From positions 1-64,000 of IMG/VR virus record IMGVR_UViG_3300007345_000035: DNA of 64,000 nucleotides. One strand, 5' to 3'. The DNA is from a virus. Position 1 is the stretch's first letter; each line of letters opens with the position of its first letter. Below the pieces are notes generated by a model that worked only from the letters and a program-made list of their open reading frames with translations, made no database searches and was not told the DNA's origin. The translations under genes and the position numbers were made by a program. Shown in pieces: positions 1 through 8,296 of this stretch.

Positions 1-37
1 CACCCACCCTGAGTGATTCCGGCTACTTGGCCGAAAA

Positions 38-95
38 ATGTCTGCACTTATGTCCGCACTTCTGCCGCACTACCGTCCGCACTACCGTCCGCACT
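38..95. repeat. Degenerate 12-bp tandem repeat ahead of the endolysin gene
   Basis: Five tandem units of about 12 bp end in CCGCACT or a close variant. The last two (72-83 and 84-95) are identical, ACCGTCCGCACT. The array lies in the 126 bases upstream of the chosen endolysin start. An open frame runs through it from an ATG at 13, but its translation is low-complexity and unlike the conserved amidase domain. Confidence 0.55.
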
Positions 96-126
96 GTCGG
101 CGGTCCCTGACCCCTTGGAGATCCCC

Positions 127-984
127 ATGAACAAGCAGCTGATCGAAGCCCTCAAGGCACTGGCCGCGGAGCTCGGCGTCGCGTTCCACGACGTGCGGGG
201 CCACCTGCCGGTCCACGCGACCCGCAAGTACGGCCAACGCCGCAACAAGCCCCGCGGGGCCTGCTACCACCACCAGGCCGCGACCCCGACGCGCACGTCT
301 GTCCAAACAGGCCGCGACCATGAGCATGAGCGGAACGAGTGGTGGCAGGCCGTGCAGCGCATCGCGCGCTACCACTGCGGCCCGGACAGTCACCTGAAGG
401 ACGGCGGGGCCCCGGGCATCGCCTACTGGCTGGTCGTGGACCCGGAAGGCGGCATCTGGTTGTGCTGGGACTGGGACGTGCGGACGTGGTCGCAGGGCGA
501 CCGGTACACGCGCGGCGACGAGAACAGCGACTACCTGGGCGTGCTCTTCATGGGCAACTTCGCCAGCGAACACAACCCCGAGGGGGTCGAGCCGACGGTG
601 TCGCAGCTCGAGGTCGCCATCGGGCTCTGGGTGCGGGCCATCGAGCCGGTGCTGGCGGCTGCCCAGGACCGCGCGCCGCGCCTGGCCGCGCACCACCACT
701 TCGGCAAGCCGGCCTGCCCGGGGGGGACGCTGTCCGCCATCGTGCGCGCGCTCAACGCGCACACCCAGCTCGGCATCGCCAAGGCCGTGATCAGCTTGGA
801 AACCTGGCGGCAGCGCCAGATCGGCCTGAACTCCCTGGGCTACGAGCTCACGGTCGATGGCACGTTCGGGCCCAAGACCAGGGCCGCGCTGGTGAACTTC
901 CAGCGCAAGCAGGGCCTGGCCGCCGACGGCCGCTGGGGTGCCAACACGCGGGAGGCCATGCTGCGGGCCCTGGGGGAGGCGTGA
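127..984 (+). CDS. Endolysin: N-acetylmuramoyl-L-alanine amidase with C-terminal peptidoglycan-binding domain
   Basis: A 285-residue lysis enzyme predicted to cut the bond between N-acetylmuramic acid and the peptide stem at the end of infection. The N-terminal two thirds has amidase_2/PGRP-like features: HH near residue 47, the strand GIAYWLVVDPEGG near 96, LGVLFMGNF, and a late HHHFGKPACPGG motif that supplies metal and catalytic ligands in this family. Residues of about 225-282 form a PG_binding_1 repeat (LNSLGY, DGTFGPKTRAAL, FQRKQGL). The ATG at 127 is preceded by GGAG at 117-120; an in-frame ATG at 13 would add a repeat-derived low-complexity leader. No holin is recognisable nearby and no signal peptide is seen, so export would need a holin encoded elsewhere. 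Confidence 0.88.
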   Translation: MNKQLIEALKALAAELGVAFHDVRGHLPVHATRKYGQRRNKPRGACYHHQAATPTRTSVQTGRDHEHERNEWWQAVQRIARYHCGPDSHLKDGGAPGIAYWLVVDPEGGIWLCWDWDVRTWSQGDRYTRGDENSDYLGVLFMGNFASEHNPEGVEPTVSQLEVAIGLWVRAIEPVLAAAQDRAPRLAAHHHFGKPACPGGTLSAIVRALNAHTQLGIAKAVISLETWRQRQIGLNSLGYELTVDGTFGPKTRAALVNFQRKQGLAADGRWGANTREAMLRALGEA

Positions 985-1109
985 ACCCACGCATGTCCGC
1001 AGAGGCAAGCGAGCTCCGAGACCAGCAGGATGGCGGCGGCGGGGTTGGCTGACCTACCGTTTGCGTTTCTGGTGTCGTGCACAGCGTGGTCTATGACCGC
1101 GATCCCAAC

Positions 1110-1138
1110 TGGACTTGAGTACTGCGCCATCCTATAGA
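1110..1138 (+). promoter_or_regulatory. Candidate sigma70-like promoter for the nuclease gene
   Basis: TGGACT (1110-1115), a 17-bp spacer and TATAGA (1133-1138) lie in the lower-GC gap before the gene starting at 1170. Each hexamer matches consensus at four of six positions. A strong ribosome site (GAGGAG) follows at about 1159. Confidence 0.35.
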
Positions 1139-1169
1139 TGATGCGGTTAGTTCTAACGAGGAGCCACCA

Positions 1170-1718
1170 ATGGCGCGTCGCACTCGATGGACAGATGAAT
1201 TGGTTGAGGAGAGAGTGCGGCGGGTAGTCGCCTCTCTCGGGCTTCAGCGAATGCCCACTCGGAATGAGATTCTTCAATGCGGCGACGGCCCGTTAACCTC
1301 CAAGATTTCGCGAACCCTTGGTTTCGATGGGTGGGCTGACAAACTCGGCCTGGCTCGCGCGATGCACGACTCCCGTCGCGGGTGGGAGTGGGAGGTGTGG
1401 TTCGCCGAAATGGCTGAGTCGCGGGGGCATAATGTCATCCGTGCAGAGCGGCGTAACTCCCCGTGGGACCTGAGAATCAACGGCCGAACGGTCGACGTGA
1501 AGATGGCGACAGGCCGTGACTATGGTCACGGAATGCAGTGGACATGGCGTATCGCCACAAAGCACCGGTGTGAGGTGTACGTGTTCATCGCGATCGAGGC
1601 AGGAAAGCCGCCAAGGATCTACATCGCGCCGGATGCGCTCGTCCCAAAGACATGCGCCTCACTTTTGCGAGAGCGCCCAGGTTGGCGCAACGCTTGGCAC
1701 CATTTGGGGGAACCATGA
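1170..1718 (+). CDS. Putative free-standing homing endonuclease with PD-(D/E)XK-like core
   Basis: A 182-residue protein. Residues of about 1-65 look like a helical DNA-binding region built round RWTDELVEERVRRVV and PTRNEI. The rest carries a nuclease-like pattern: an acidic helix (WEWEVWFAEMAE) followed by SPWDLRINGRTVDVK, that is D then DxK, as in restriction-fold endonucleases. The gene has its own candidate promoter and a good GAGGAG ribosome site. Sampled lines give about 60% G+C, below the roughly 70% of surrounding genes, which suggests recent acquisition. Its stop codon is followed at once by a gene that looks frameshifted. Selfish homing activity is inferred from composition and placement; a host-derived or regulatory nuclease remains possible. 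Confidence 0.5.
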   Translation: MARRTRWTDELVEERVRRVVASLGLQRMPTRNEILQCGDGPLTSKISRTLGFDGWADKLGLARAMHDSRRGWEWEVWFAEMAESRGHNVIRAERRNSPWDLRINGRTVDVKMATGRDYGHGMQWTWRIATKHRCEVYVFIAIEAGKPPRIYIAPDALVPKTCASLLRERPGWRNAWHHLGEP

Positions 1719-1793
1719 CCAAGACTGATCGCCGTCTGGGGAGCGCTGCTCGATGGAGACCTTGAGGGCGACCTCCTCGCCCGGGTTGTTCTG

Positions 1794-2252
1794 ATGGGGT
1801 GGGTTCGGCTCCAGATCGCGCCTGGCATGAACATGGATGTACAGGTTCGCCTGCGCCCGCTGCTGGTTGAGCCCCTGGGGTCCGCCAAGCTGATCCGCGC
1901 GCGGGGCTGGGGCTGGGCGCGCGCCACGCGCTGGTGGCTCACGCGCTCGGTCCTCATGCTGTGGGCCCGCGTCGGCTGGCATCGCGAGAGCCCCTACGCC
2001 ATCGCGCACCGGGGCGCGCAGGCGGCCCTGGCGCGCTTCTGGGAGGGCGTGGGGGCCCTGCCGCCGGAGGGAGACACCTCAGACCAGACGGCCACCAACC
2101 TGCTGTTCTACGCCACTGCGGAGGGGCTGGTCGTCGTCGGCGAGTACCTGCGCATCAACTACCGCCCAGCGGAGCGGGTGAAGCATGCCCGCTTGGTCCT
2201 CCGTCACTTCACCAGCGAGCTCGAGGTCGGGCTCCAGGAGATTGCACCATGA
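1794..2252 (+). CDS. Hypothetical protein, probably N-terminally broken by a frameshift
   Basis: A 152-residue product of unknown function from the first in-frame ATG at 1794. That ATG has no good ribosome site. The same frame stays open and protein-like upstream (LIAVWGALLDGDLEGDLL) to about 1725 without a start codon. An ATG with a purine-rich leader (GGGGGAACC) lies at 1715 in a different frame, and that frame stops at 1765. Removing one base near 1724 would join them into a protein beginning MTKLIAVWGALL, of about 178 residues. The gene overlaps the next start by ATGA at 2249-2252. Whether this is a mutation, a sequencing error or programmed slippage cannot be told here. Confidence 0.5.
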   Translation: MGWVRLQIAPGMNMDVQVRLRPLLVEPLGSAKLIRARGWGWARATRWWLTRSVLMLWARVGWHRESPYAIAHRGAQAALARFWEGVGALPPEGDTSDQTATNLLFYATAEGLVVVGEYLRINYRPAERVKHARLVLRHFTSELEVGLQEIAP

Positions 2253-2479
2253 ACCAACCCACCGTAGACGCTGACGCGCCAGCGCCCTCCTACCCGCGGT
2301 GCGAGGGCACCCACCCAGTAGACGGCCGGCGCTGCTGGTTGAAGCCGGGACACAAGCGCCCGCACCTGGTGCAGGCCACCGCCGGTGACCCCGTGAGGTC
2401 GGCCCGGGGCATCCGCCGCGCGCGGCCCGACGTGCCCGCCATCGACATCGCCCGCGAGCTTCTGGAGCTGACGAAATGA
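2249..2479 (+). CDS. Small zinc-binding-like protein
   Basis: A 76-residue protein translationally coupled to the gene before it through ATGA. Residues of about 17-42 hold CEGTHP, then RCWLKPGHKRPH, a Cys/His arrangement typical of tiny zinc-knuckle proteins in tailed phages. The C-terminus (residues 55-76) is a basic then amphipathic segment. The role is unknown; nucleic-acid binding is a guess from the zinc motif. The start overlaps the preceding stop, so expression probably depends on that gene. Confidence 0.6.
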   Translation: MNQPTVDADAPAPSYPRCEGTHPVDGRRCWLKPGHKRPHLVQATAGDPVRSARGIRRARPDVPAIDIARELLELTK

Positions 2480-2509
2480 GCCGCAACCCCATCAAGAAGA
2501 GGAACGCCG

Positions 2510-3349
2510 ATGTCTGACCCTGACCACGCCCACAGAAGCATGAGCCGCCCCGTCGTCATCGGTGTTGACCCGTCCACCACCTGGGTGGGGTGGGCCCTGG
2601 CAGTCGAGCAGGTCCCCGTGGCGGCAGGGGCGGAGTTAAGGGACATGGACAAGCTGGTGGTGGCGATCCGCCAAGCCCTTGAAATTGAAGCGCTCGACAA
2701 GTCGCCGGATCTTGCAAACCCGGCGTTCGTGATCGCAATCGAGCAGCACACGTTCACCATGGCGCGCGGCAACGACGGGCTAATAGCCTGGCGGCTGGGC
2801 TGGTCCGCTGCTCAGGCGTCGCTGCGCATCGAGCTGATGCTGCGGGAGGTCTACGGCCCGGACGTGGTGGTCGCGGTCCGCAAGGCGGGCGTGTCCAGCT
2901 GGCGCAGCCGCTTCCTGCAGACCGCCAACGCCCACGGCCTGGACTACCGCAAGCCGACCAAGAAGGGGGCCATGCGGATGCTGATGCCGGGCCCCTTCGT
3001 GCCGGCCGACAAGGTCGAGGTAGACAGCCGCGCAGGACTGGCCGTCATCATCCGCTACGTGAAGTGCGGGCACACCTACAAGTGCCGTGACCTGGCCCAC
3101 TTGCGTCGCCGTCCCAACTGGTGCCCGACCTGTACGGGGAACTACAAGCCGCAGCACGCGGTCGGGATCGTGTGGAAGCGCATGGCCTACGACGGGTGCG
3201 AAGCGCTCTGGCCTGGTCTGCTGGTCCCCGTCCTCGAGCGCGCGCAAGGCCGGGCCCGGAAGGGCAAGCTGCACGCAGCGGAGTACAGTGGGGTCGCCGA
3301 CGCAGCCGAAGCCGTGTGGATTGCCCATTGGGGAGCGACGAGCCGATGA
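2510..3349 (+). CDS. RuvC-like Holliday junction resolvase with inserted zinc ribbon
   Basis: A 279-residue RNase H-fold nuclease. GVDPSTTWVGWA at residues 18-29 supplies the first catalytic Asp (D20), AIEQHTF near 75-82 the Glu, and VADAAEAVWIA near the C-terminus the closing Asp pair; together these are the RuvC/phage resolvase signature. Between them, at about 185-215, sits a four-cysteine insertion (C, C, then CPTC) likely to bind zinc, not present in bacterial RuvC. Such enzymes resolve branched DNA before packaging or act in recombination. The ribosome site AAGAGG precedes the ATG at 2510; an internal ATG at 2540 is the alternative start. Confidence 0.75.
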   Translation: MSDPDHAHRSMSRPVVIGVDPSTTWVGWALAVEQVPVAAGAELRDMDKLVVAIRQALEIEALDKSPDLANPAFVIAIEQHTFTMARGNDGLIAWRLGWSAAQASLRIELMLREVYGPDVVVAVRKAGVSSWRSRFLQTANAHGLDYRKPTKKGAMRMLMPGPFVPADKVEVDSRAGLAVIIRYVKCGHTYKCRDLAHLRRRPNWCPTCTGNYKPQHAVGIVWKRMAYDGCEALWPGLLVPVLERAQGRARKGKLHAAEYSGVADAAEAVWIAHWGATSR

Positions 3350-3377
3350 CGACCGACAAACAGAGGGGGCCAGCGTG

Positions 3378-3707
3378 ATGCTCCTACGCCTGACCCGGGA
3401 CAACGTCCGAGGCGCAGCCATGCCGCGGAACCGCGAGCTGATGCTGAGCGACCTGGTGCCCTGCCGCGAGCTTGTGACGGTCCCGACCGTGGTCGCGTTC
3501 ATGTCCGGGGGCCGCGGGCACCCCAGGCTGCTCAAGGGCACGCTCGAGGACATGCGCCTGGCTGAGACCGAGGTCTGGATCCGCAAGGTCCCTGGCAAGC
3601 GCGAATGGGAGATCAAGGCCGTGGGGCGCATCGACGAATCGGTGGCGTCCAGGCTGGTCATGCTGCAGGCGGCCGTCGATCGCGCGGTCGGGAAGGCGGG
3701 CTGGTGA
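3378..3707 (+). CDS. Hypothetical protein, last gene of the rightward group
   Basis: A 109-residue basic protein beginning MLLRLTRDNVRGAAMPRN, preceded by the ribosome site GAGGGGG at 3363-3369. Its middle (VVAFMSGGRGHPRLLKGTLEDMRL) and C-terminus (a predicted helix from ESVASRLVML on) show no family that I recognise. A GTG at 3375 is an in-frame alternative start. It follows the resolvase closely and probably shares its transcript. Leftward transcription ends just beyond it. Confidence 0.55.
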   Translation: MLLRLTRDNVRGAAMPRNRELMLSDLVPCRELVTVPTVVAFMSGGRGHPRLLKGTLEDMRLAETEVWIRKVPGKREWEIKAVGRIDESVASRLVMLQAAVDRAVGKAGW

Positions 3708-3720
3708 CGGCCATCGCCAC

Positions 3721-3758
3721 GTAGAAAAGCCGACGCCACCCGAATTGGCAGCGCCGGC
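3721..3758 (-). terminator. Rho-independent terminator of the leftward late region
   Basis: Read on the minus strand, the arms GCCGGCGCTGCC and GGTGGCGTCGGC (3758-3729) pair over 12 positions including G-U pairs, with a six-base loop, followed by TTTTCT. On the plus strand the G-U pairs become A-C mismatches and no T-run follows, so it should stop only leftward transcription, right after the lipoprotein gene. Confidence 0.8.
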
Positions 3759-3806
3759 CCTCTGGTTAGTCTCAACCGCTGGGATGCTACCGCAGCAGCG
3801 CCGGGC

Positions 3807-4241
3807 TCACAGCGCCGGATCCAGGAGCGGCCCGCACTGGATGCTGGGCAGGACCACGCCCACGCTGCCGTCGGCGTAGATGGGTTGTCCGCCCGTACAC
3901 CAGACGCCGGAACTGAACCCCGGCTCCGCGTGGTGGGCGAAGAGGACAACGCACTCGTTGGTGGCCACGGCCCACGGGGTCTGGCTGCCGTCGGCGGCGG
4001 GCCACCACTCGGTGCTGTCGAGCAGTAGCCGGGCCCGGGAGACCGGCCCAACGTGCGCGGCGCAGTCGCCGGTGTCCGTCGCGGCGTAGCCGGTGCGGTA
4101 GATGGCCCCCCAGCCGGTGCCGGTGGGCGTCTGCGGCATCTCCAGCGTGACGGTGAGGTCGTCGGCGTCCGGGACGCTGTAGGGCTCGCTGCAGGCCACC
4201 AGGGCGGAAGCGAGGGAGAGGGCGAGGGCAAGGTGTCGCAT
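3807..4241 (-). CDS. Predicted lipoprotein
   Basis: A 144-residue protein with a short basic start (MRH), a hydrophobic core and the lipobox LVAC ending at Cys17, which predicts lipid attachment by signal peptidase II and location in an envelope membrane. The mature part begins SEPYSVPDAD and has five further cysteines that could form disulfides. It matches no family I know. The start chosen (ATG 4239-4241, GGAG upstream) puts the signal peptide at residue 1; a longer start would add about 14 residues before it. It is the last gene of the late region, a common place for accessory genes. Superinfection exclusion or an outer-membrane lysis role are guesses. Confidence 0.7.
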   Translation of the reverse strand: MRHLALALSLASALVACSEPYSVPDADDLTVTLEMPQTPTGTGWGAIYRTGYAATDTGDCAAHVGPVSRARLLLDSTEWWPAADGSQTPWAVATNECVVLFAHHAEPGFSSGVWCTGGQPIYADGSVGVVLPSIQCGPLLDPAL

Positions 4242-4294
4242 GGTGTCTCCGTCGAGCTCGTTGTAGCAGCCGGTGCTGCCCATGGACAGTAGCC

Positions 4295-6274
4295 TCAGCT
4301 GTAGTTGTGGTCCAGGTCTGCCAGCACGGGCGCGGCCGTCTTCACGGCGCTCATGCGCGCAGCCGCCAGTGTGGTGGTGGTCCCGGCGTTGGTGTCGTCC
4401 CACGCGCTGTAGATGGTCACGGTGCCGTCCACGTTGAGCAGCACGACCGGTAGGGCCTCCATGCTGTTGCCGCCGCTGTCGATCTCCACCAGGTCCTCGG
4501 CCAGCCCGTAGTCCAGGCGGCCGACCAGTGACCCGTCGGTGTCGCGGGTCTCGGTGATGCTGACGTGGAACACGGTCAGCCAGCTGTCGTTGGACAGGGT
4601 CTCCTTTGCGCCTGCCACGATGGCCAGGTTGCCCTGCGCATCGCCGATGATGCTGGGGTCCAGGTGAACGTCGGTGGCGATGCCGAAATCGGCGTAGGAC
4701 AAGCCGCCCAGGATGGTCAGGCCGGTCGCGCTGCCCAGGGCGGTGATGCCGTCGGCGTCGCTGCCGAGTCCCCAGAAAATGCTCAGGCCGTTGAACGCGC
4801 CCTCGCAGACCAGGACCAGCAGGTTGCCGCCCGGAGCCACCCAAAGCGCGGGATCCACGTTGCCGTCGGTGGTGACCAGGGCGTATCCAGCGTCGCCGTT
4901 GACGACGAAGTTGTCGCCGTAGTCGTCGCTGTAGAAGCTCACGATGGTGTTGGTGCCGGCGCTGTTGTCGAAGTAGCTGCAGGCCACGACCAGCCGCCCG
5001 TTGGGCAGGAACACGGCGCAGGGGTCGTTGGCGGTGTCCAGCGCGTCCACGTTGGTGGGGTCGAACTTCTTGGCCCCCGCGCCCCAGGTCGCGCCGCTGT
5101 CGGTGCTGATCGACATCCAGATCGCGTTGGCGCTGACGTAGAACATCAGCATCTCGAGCTCTCCGCTGGTCGCGTCGCGTCGCGGAGACCTCACCACGCA
5201 CGGGGCCGTGCCCCCGCCGAAGCTGGCCGGCGCGGTGAGCTGGCCCCGGTTGCGGTTCACCTCCGCGCTGTAGATGGTGCCCCCGCGGTCCCACACCAGG
5301 GCGTGGGCCCCGTCCTGGTTCAAGGCCGCCGCGGACTGGCCCATGGTGCCAGCGCCGGTCGTGTAGAGCTCGTCGATGTCGGGCTGGATGGTCCAGCTGG
5401 CACCAGACGCCTTGGTCTGCAGGCGGAAGCGGTGCGCGAGCATGAGGCCCTGCTGGCCCTCCGACGGGACCATGGGCCGCCACACGTTCTGGAGACGGCG
5501 GTCGATGATCTGCACGTCGGCGCTGCTGCCGGTGTCATACATCACGTCCGCCAGGACCAGGTCACCGGCCGCGGGGGTCCGGGTCCGGGTGACCAGTTCG
5601 AACTCGACGACCGGGCGCAGGTGGATCTCGGCGGCGCTGGGGGTGGCGGCAAAGAAGCTGCCGATCACCTTGTAGGGCACGCCGGTCTCGGTGGTTCCCA
5701 GGGCGTTGCTGGTCATCGTGGCGTTGGTGTCGTCGGTGATGGTGTCCAGCTGGTAGTCGCCATCGTTGCCGTTGGCGCTGTCCGCGGCCTCGACCCGGAT
5801 CTTGGTGCCCAGCCCGCCGTTGTCCCCGCCGCTCGTCGCCCCGCTGTGTCGGGTCAGCCGGGTGTCTGTGCCGGCCAGGGCCGCGCTGCCGGTCGTGAAG
5901 TCGATGGTGCCGCGCGCGTACTCGGACAGCTTGATGCGGCAGACCAGCGTGTACCAGACCGCGTCGTCGGGCACCGCCGGCAGGTTGCTCTCAAACTCCG
6001 CGGGATCCCACACGGCCGCGCTGCCGTCTTCGTCCACCAGCATCTGGGGCACGGTCTCGCCCAGGAACGCCACGGTGCCGCTCCCGTCGTCCTCGAGCGC
6101 CCAGCGCCCACCCAGTCGGCCACCGGGTTCCACGTCGCACACCAGGCCCGTGGTGCGGCTACCAGCCAGCCGGGCGGCCTTGACCTCGTCGTCGTTGAAG
6201 GACTGCAGCCAGGCGAGCTCGTCGAAGCCGATGCGCAGCTCGTCGATGTACTTGAGGCCAGGGGAGTCGGACAT
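4295..6274 (-). CDS. BNR/sialidase-like repeat protein, probable tail-fibre or tail-tip component
   Basis: A 659-residue protein. The N-terminal part (LKYIDELRIGFDELAWLQSF) looks like a virion-attachment segment. A module near residues 130-190 resembles the C-terminal TGSSSVVGSDTRLT segment of the next gene. The C-terminal half is a probable beta-propeller: STDSGATWG near residue 390 is a clear BNR/Asp-box, SDDYGDNF is a second, and several DPALWVAPGG-type strands follow. BNR propellers occur in sialidases and other glycan-binding phage fibres. Catalytic sialidase residues were not established, so glycan binding is the safer inference. It lies downstream of baseplate genes with a good GAGAGGG ribosome site. 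Confidence 0.65.
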   Translation of the reverse strand: MSDSPGLKYIDELRIGFDELAWLQSFNDDEVKAARLAGSRTTGLVCDVEPGGRLGGRWALEDDGSGTVAFLGETVPQMLVDEDGSAAVWDPAEFESNLPAVPDDAVWYTLVCRIKLSEYARGTIDFTTGSAALAGTDTRLTRHSGATSGGDNGGLGTKIRVEAADSANGNDGDYQLDTITDDTNATMTSNALGTTETGVPYKVIGSFFAATPSAAEIHLRPVVEFELVTRTRTPAAGDLVLADVMYDTGSSADVQIIDRRLQNVWRPMVPSEGQQGLMLAHRFRLQTKASGASWTIQPDIDELYTTGAGTMGQSAAALNQDGAHALVWDRGGTIYSAEVNRNRGQLTAPASFGGGTAPCVVRSPRRDATSGELEMLMFYVSANAIWMSISTDSGATWGAGAKKFDPTNVDALDTANDPCAVFLPNGRLVVACSYFDNSAGTNTIVSFYSDDYGDNFVVNGDAGYALVTTDGNVDPALWVAPGGNLLVLVCEGAFNGLSIFWGLGSDADGITALGSATGLTILGGLSYADFGIATDVHLDPSIIGDAQGNLAIVAGAKETLSNDSWLTVFHVSITETRDTDGSLVGRLDYGLAEDLVEIDSGGNSMEALPVVLLNVDGTVTIYSAWDDTNAGTTTTLAAARMSAVKTAAPVLADLDHNYS

Positions 6275-6343
6275 GGGGCCCTCTCAGGAAGTAGCGAGCG
6301 TCTTGCGTACCACGTCGCCAGACACCCAGGTTGCGACGGTCTG

Positions 6344-8296
6344 CTATACGTCGAGTTGGGTGCTGCTGACCACCTGGGTGACGGTGACGTTCTCGTAGGT
6401 GGTGTTCGCGGCGTTGCGCACGGTGACGCCGTCGCCGACTTCGAAGCCGGTGGTGTCCTTCACGGTCAGGCGCGTGTCGCTGCCGACGACGGAGCTGCTG
6501 CCCGTCATGTAGGAGACCAGGCCCACTTCGTACTGCAGCTCCAGCGTGGACAGGGGCACCAGGTGCATCGCGACCCAGTCGGCCAGCTGCTGGTAGGTGA
6601 AGCTCTCCAGGCCGGTGATCGGGAACTCGACGTAGATCCGCGCCAGGGAGCCCTGCACGTTCAGGAACACGGGCGTGACCGTGGGAAAGCTGACGTTCAG
6701 GAACCACCCCAGCTGGTCGGTCTCCTGGACCACGTCCACTTCGTCGTTCTCGCAGGCCATGCGCTTGAGCTCGGCCAGGATGCCGGCCTCGGTGCCGCGC
6801 AGGCCCATGACGCCCGCCCGGTTGTTCTGCACCAGCTCCATCTCGTCGGAGCGCTCACAGCCCCCACTGGGCACGTTGTGCTGCCCCAGCCAGCGCAGCA
6901 GCAGCGTGCGGGTGGCCAGGTCCGCGCGCCACGTCTCGATCTTGATGTCGCGCAGCTCGACCAGCCCGTTGGCGACCGTTGCCGGCGTCTGGATGCGGAT
7001 CCGGGTCGTAGAGCTCGACTTGCTCAGCGCGGAGTAGGCCACGCGGTCCACGATGGCCCCGTCCACGATCAGCAGCAGGGTGTCGGGCCGCAGGCACACC
7101 AGGCTGACGCGGTGCTCGCTGAACGGGTTGACCGGCCAGGTCTCGCCCAGCGGGACCACGGGCACGGCCCCGGACGGGTCGATGCCGTCGTCGTCGATGA
7201 CCCACGCCCACTGATCGGTGCCCAGGCCGCCAGCCTCGTACAGGGTAGCGCCAGGGCGCTTGTCCTCGGTGTCCATGCGCACGATCAGCAACCGGCCCGC
7301 GTTGTCCGGGGTCGGGGAGGGCCGGCGCACGCGCACGGTGAAGCTGCAGGCCATCCCGCCCTGGTCGATGAAGTCCACGTCGGGCGTGGCCTCGATGCGG
7401 GCCGTGGTGCCGTCCAGGCGCACCCACTCGCGCACGATGGACACCGTGCCGCTCTCTGTGAAGCGGTCGTCCTCGTCGCTGGGCAGGACCTCGCCGTGGG
7501 CCTCGAGCGCGTCCTCCAGGGGCAGGCGCAGGGCGTTGCGCTGGTCCTGGTAGGAGGTCATGCCGTCCAGGCCGGCTTCGAACAGCCCCAGCATCGACCG
7601 GATGACGGCCCGGTGCCGGGCGTTCAGGCGCTGCTGGACCAGCGCGGGCAGGTTCAGGACCACGCGCTGATAGCGGAAGTCGTGCGGCAGCGTGGTGTTG
7701 ATGCTCAGCTCGAGGGCGTCCACGCGCGCCGCCGACGCGGTCGTGCAACCGAACCACCCAACGCCGGCCGTCGATGTGAGCGCCGTCGATGCCTCGCCCC
7801 GGGCATAGGCCAGCTGGGAGATCAGCTGTCCGTTGACCCACAGCTCAAACACGCTGCGCGCGCGCTTAAACAGGTAGATGACGGCGTCGGCCAGGTACGG
7901 CCAGGTCAGGCTGATGGTCTTGATGGTGGTGCCGGAGCTGTCCACCCACTCAAAGGCCCCGGTCTGCTTGTCCAGCCGCACGGCCGCGTAGCGCTCACGG
8001 TCGTCCATGTGGACCACCAGCCGCCCGCTGGCCTCGGTCAGGACCTGGACCTGGAACTGCAGATAGAAGCTGTCCCGGCCGCGCTTGACCCCGCTGGTGG
8101 CCTCGCTGGGCACCAGGGGCCGGCTGTAGTGCTGGTCTCCGCTGGCGCAGTTGAGCACCACGCCCTTGGCCAGGGTGTACGTCGGGGGCGCGCTGGCGGT
8201 GTCGGTCAGCGTCCAGGGGGCCTGCAGGCTGGCGTCGTCGGGCTCGACGCCCTCGTCCGAGTGCCAGTAGGCCAGGTTGAAGTCACGCGCCGTCAT
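6344..8296 (-). CDS. Large tail-tip/baseplate-distal structural protein
   Basis: A 650-residue protein directly downstream of baseplate J, the position of gpI-type tail proteins in Mu- and P2-like phages. Two regions (residues of about 30-190 and 285-450) read like concanavalin/LamG-type beta-sandwiches (FELWVNGQLISQLAY, LLLIVDGAIVDRVAY). The stretch near residues 200-260 (LPALVQQRLNARHRAVIRSMLGLFEAGLDGM) is helical. The C-terminus holds ESFTYQQLADWVAMHLVPL and a TGSSSVVGSDTRLTVKDTTG segment shared in style with the BNR protein downstream. Receptor binding or fibre attachment is inferred; the family is not firmly identified. Ribosome site GGAG, four bases before the ATG. Confidence 0.6.
   Translation of the reverse strand: MTARDFNLAYWHSDEGVEPDDASLQAPWTLTDTASAPPTYTLAKGVVLNCASGDQHYSRPLVPSEATSGVKRGRDSFYLQFQVQVLTEASGRLVVHMDDRERYAAVRLDKQTGAFEWVDSSGTTIKTISLTWPYLADAVIYLFKRARSVFELWVNGQLISQLAYARGEASTALTSTAGVGWFGCTTASAARVDALELSINTTLPHDFRYQRVVLNLPALVQQRLNARHRAVIRSMLGLFEAGLDGMTSYQDQRNALRLPLEDALEAHGEVLPSDEDDRFTESGTVSIVREWVRLDGTTARIEATPDVDFIDQGGMACSFTVRVRRPSPTPDNAGRLLIVRMDTEDKRPGATLYEAGGLGTDQWAWVIDDDGIDPSGAVPVVPLGETWPVNPFSEHRVSLVCLRPDTLLLIVDGAIVDRVAYSALSKSSSTTRIRIQTPATVANGLVELRDIKIETWRADLATRTLLLRWLGQHNVPSGGCERSDEMELVQNNRAGVMGLRGTEAGILAELKRMACENDEVDVVQETDQLGWFLNVSFPTVTPVFLNVQGSLARIYVEFPITGLESFTYQQLADWVAMHLVPLSTLELQYEVGLVSYMTGSSSVVGSDTRLTVKDTTGFEVGDGVTVRNAANTTYENVTVTQVVSSTQLDV

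Noticed and set aside
4295-6274. Active sialidase
   Set aside because: BNR boxes are visible, but I could not find the catalytic arginine triad and Tyr/Glu set, so only a propeller is claimed.
6290-6350. Possible terminator between the BNR and tail-tip genes
   Set aside because: Only a 6-bp stem with a 14-base loop and no T-run was found.
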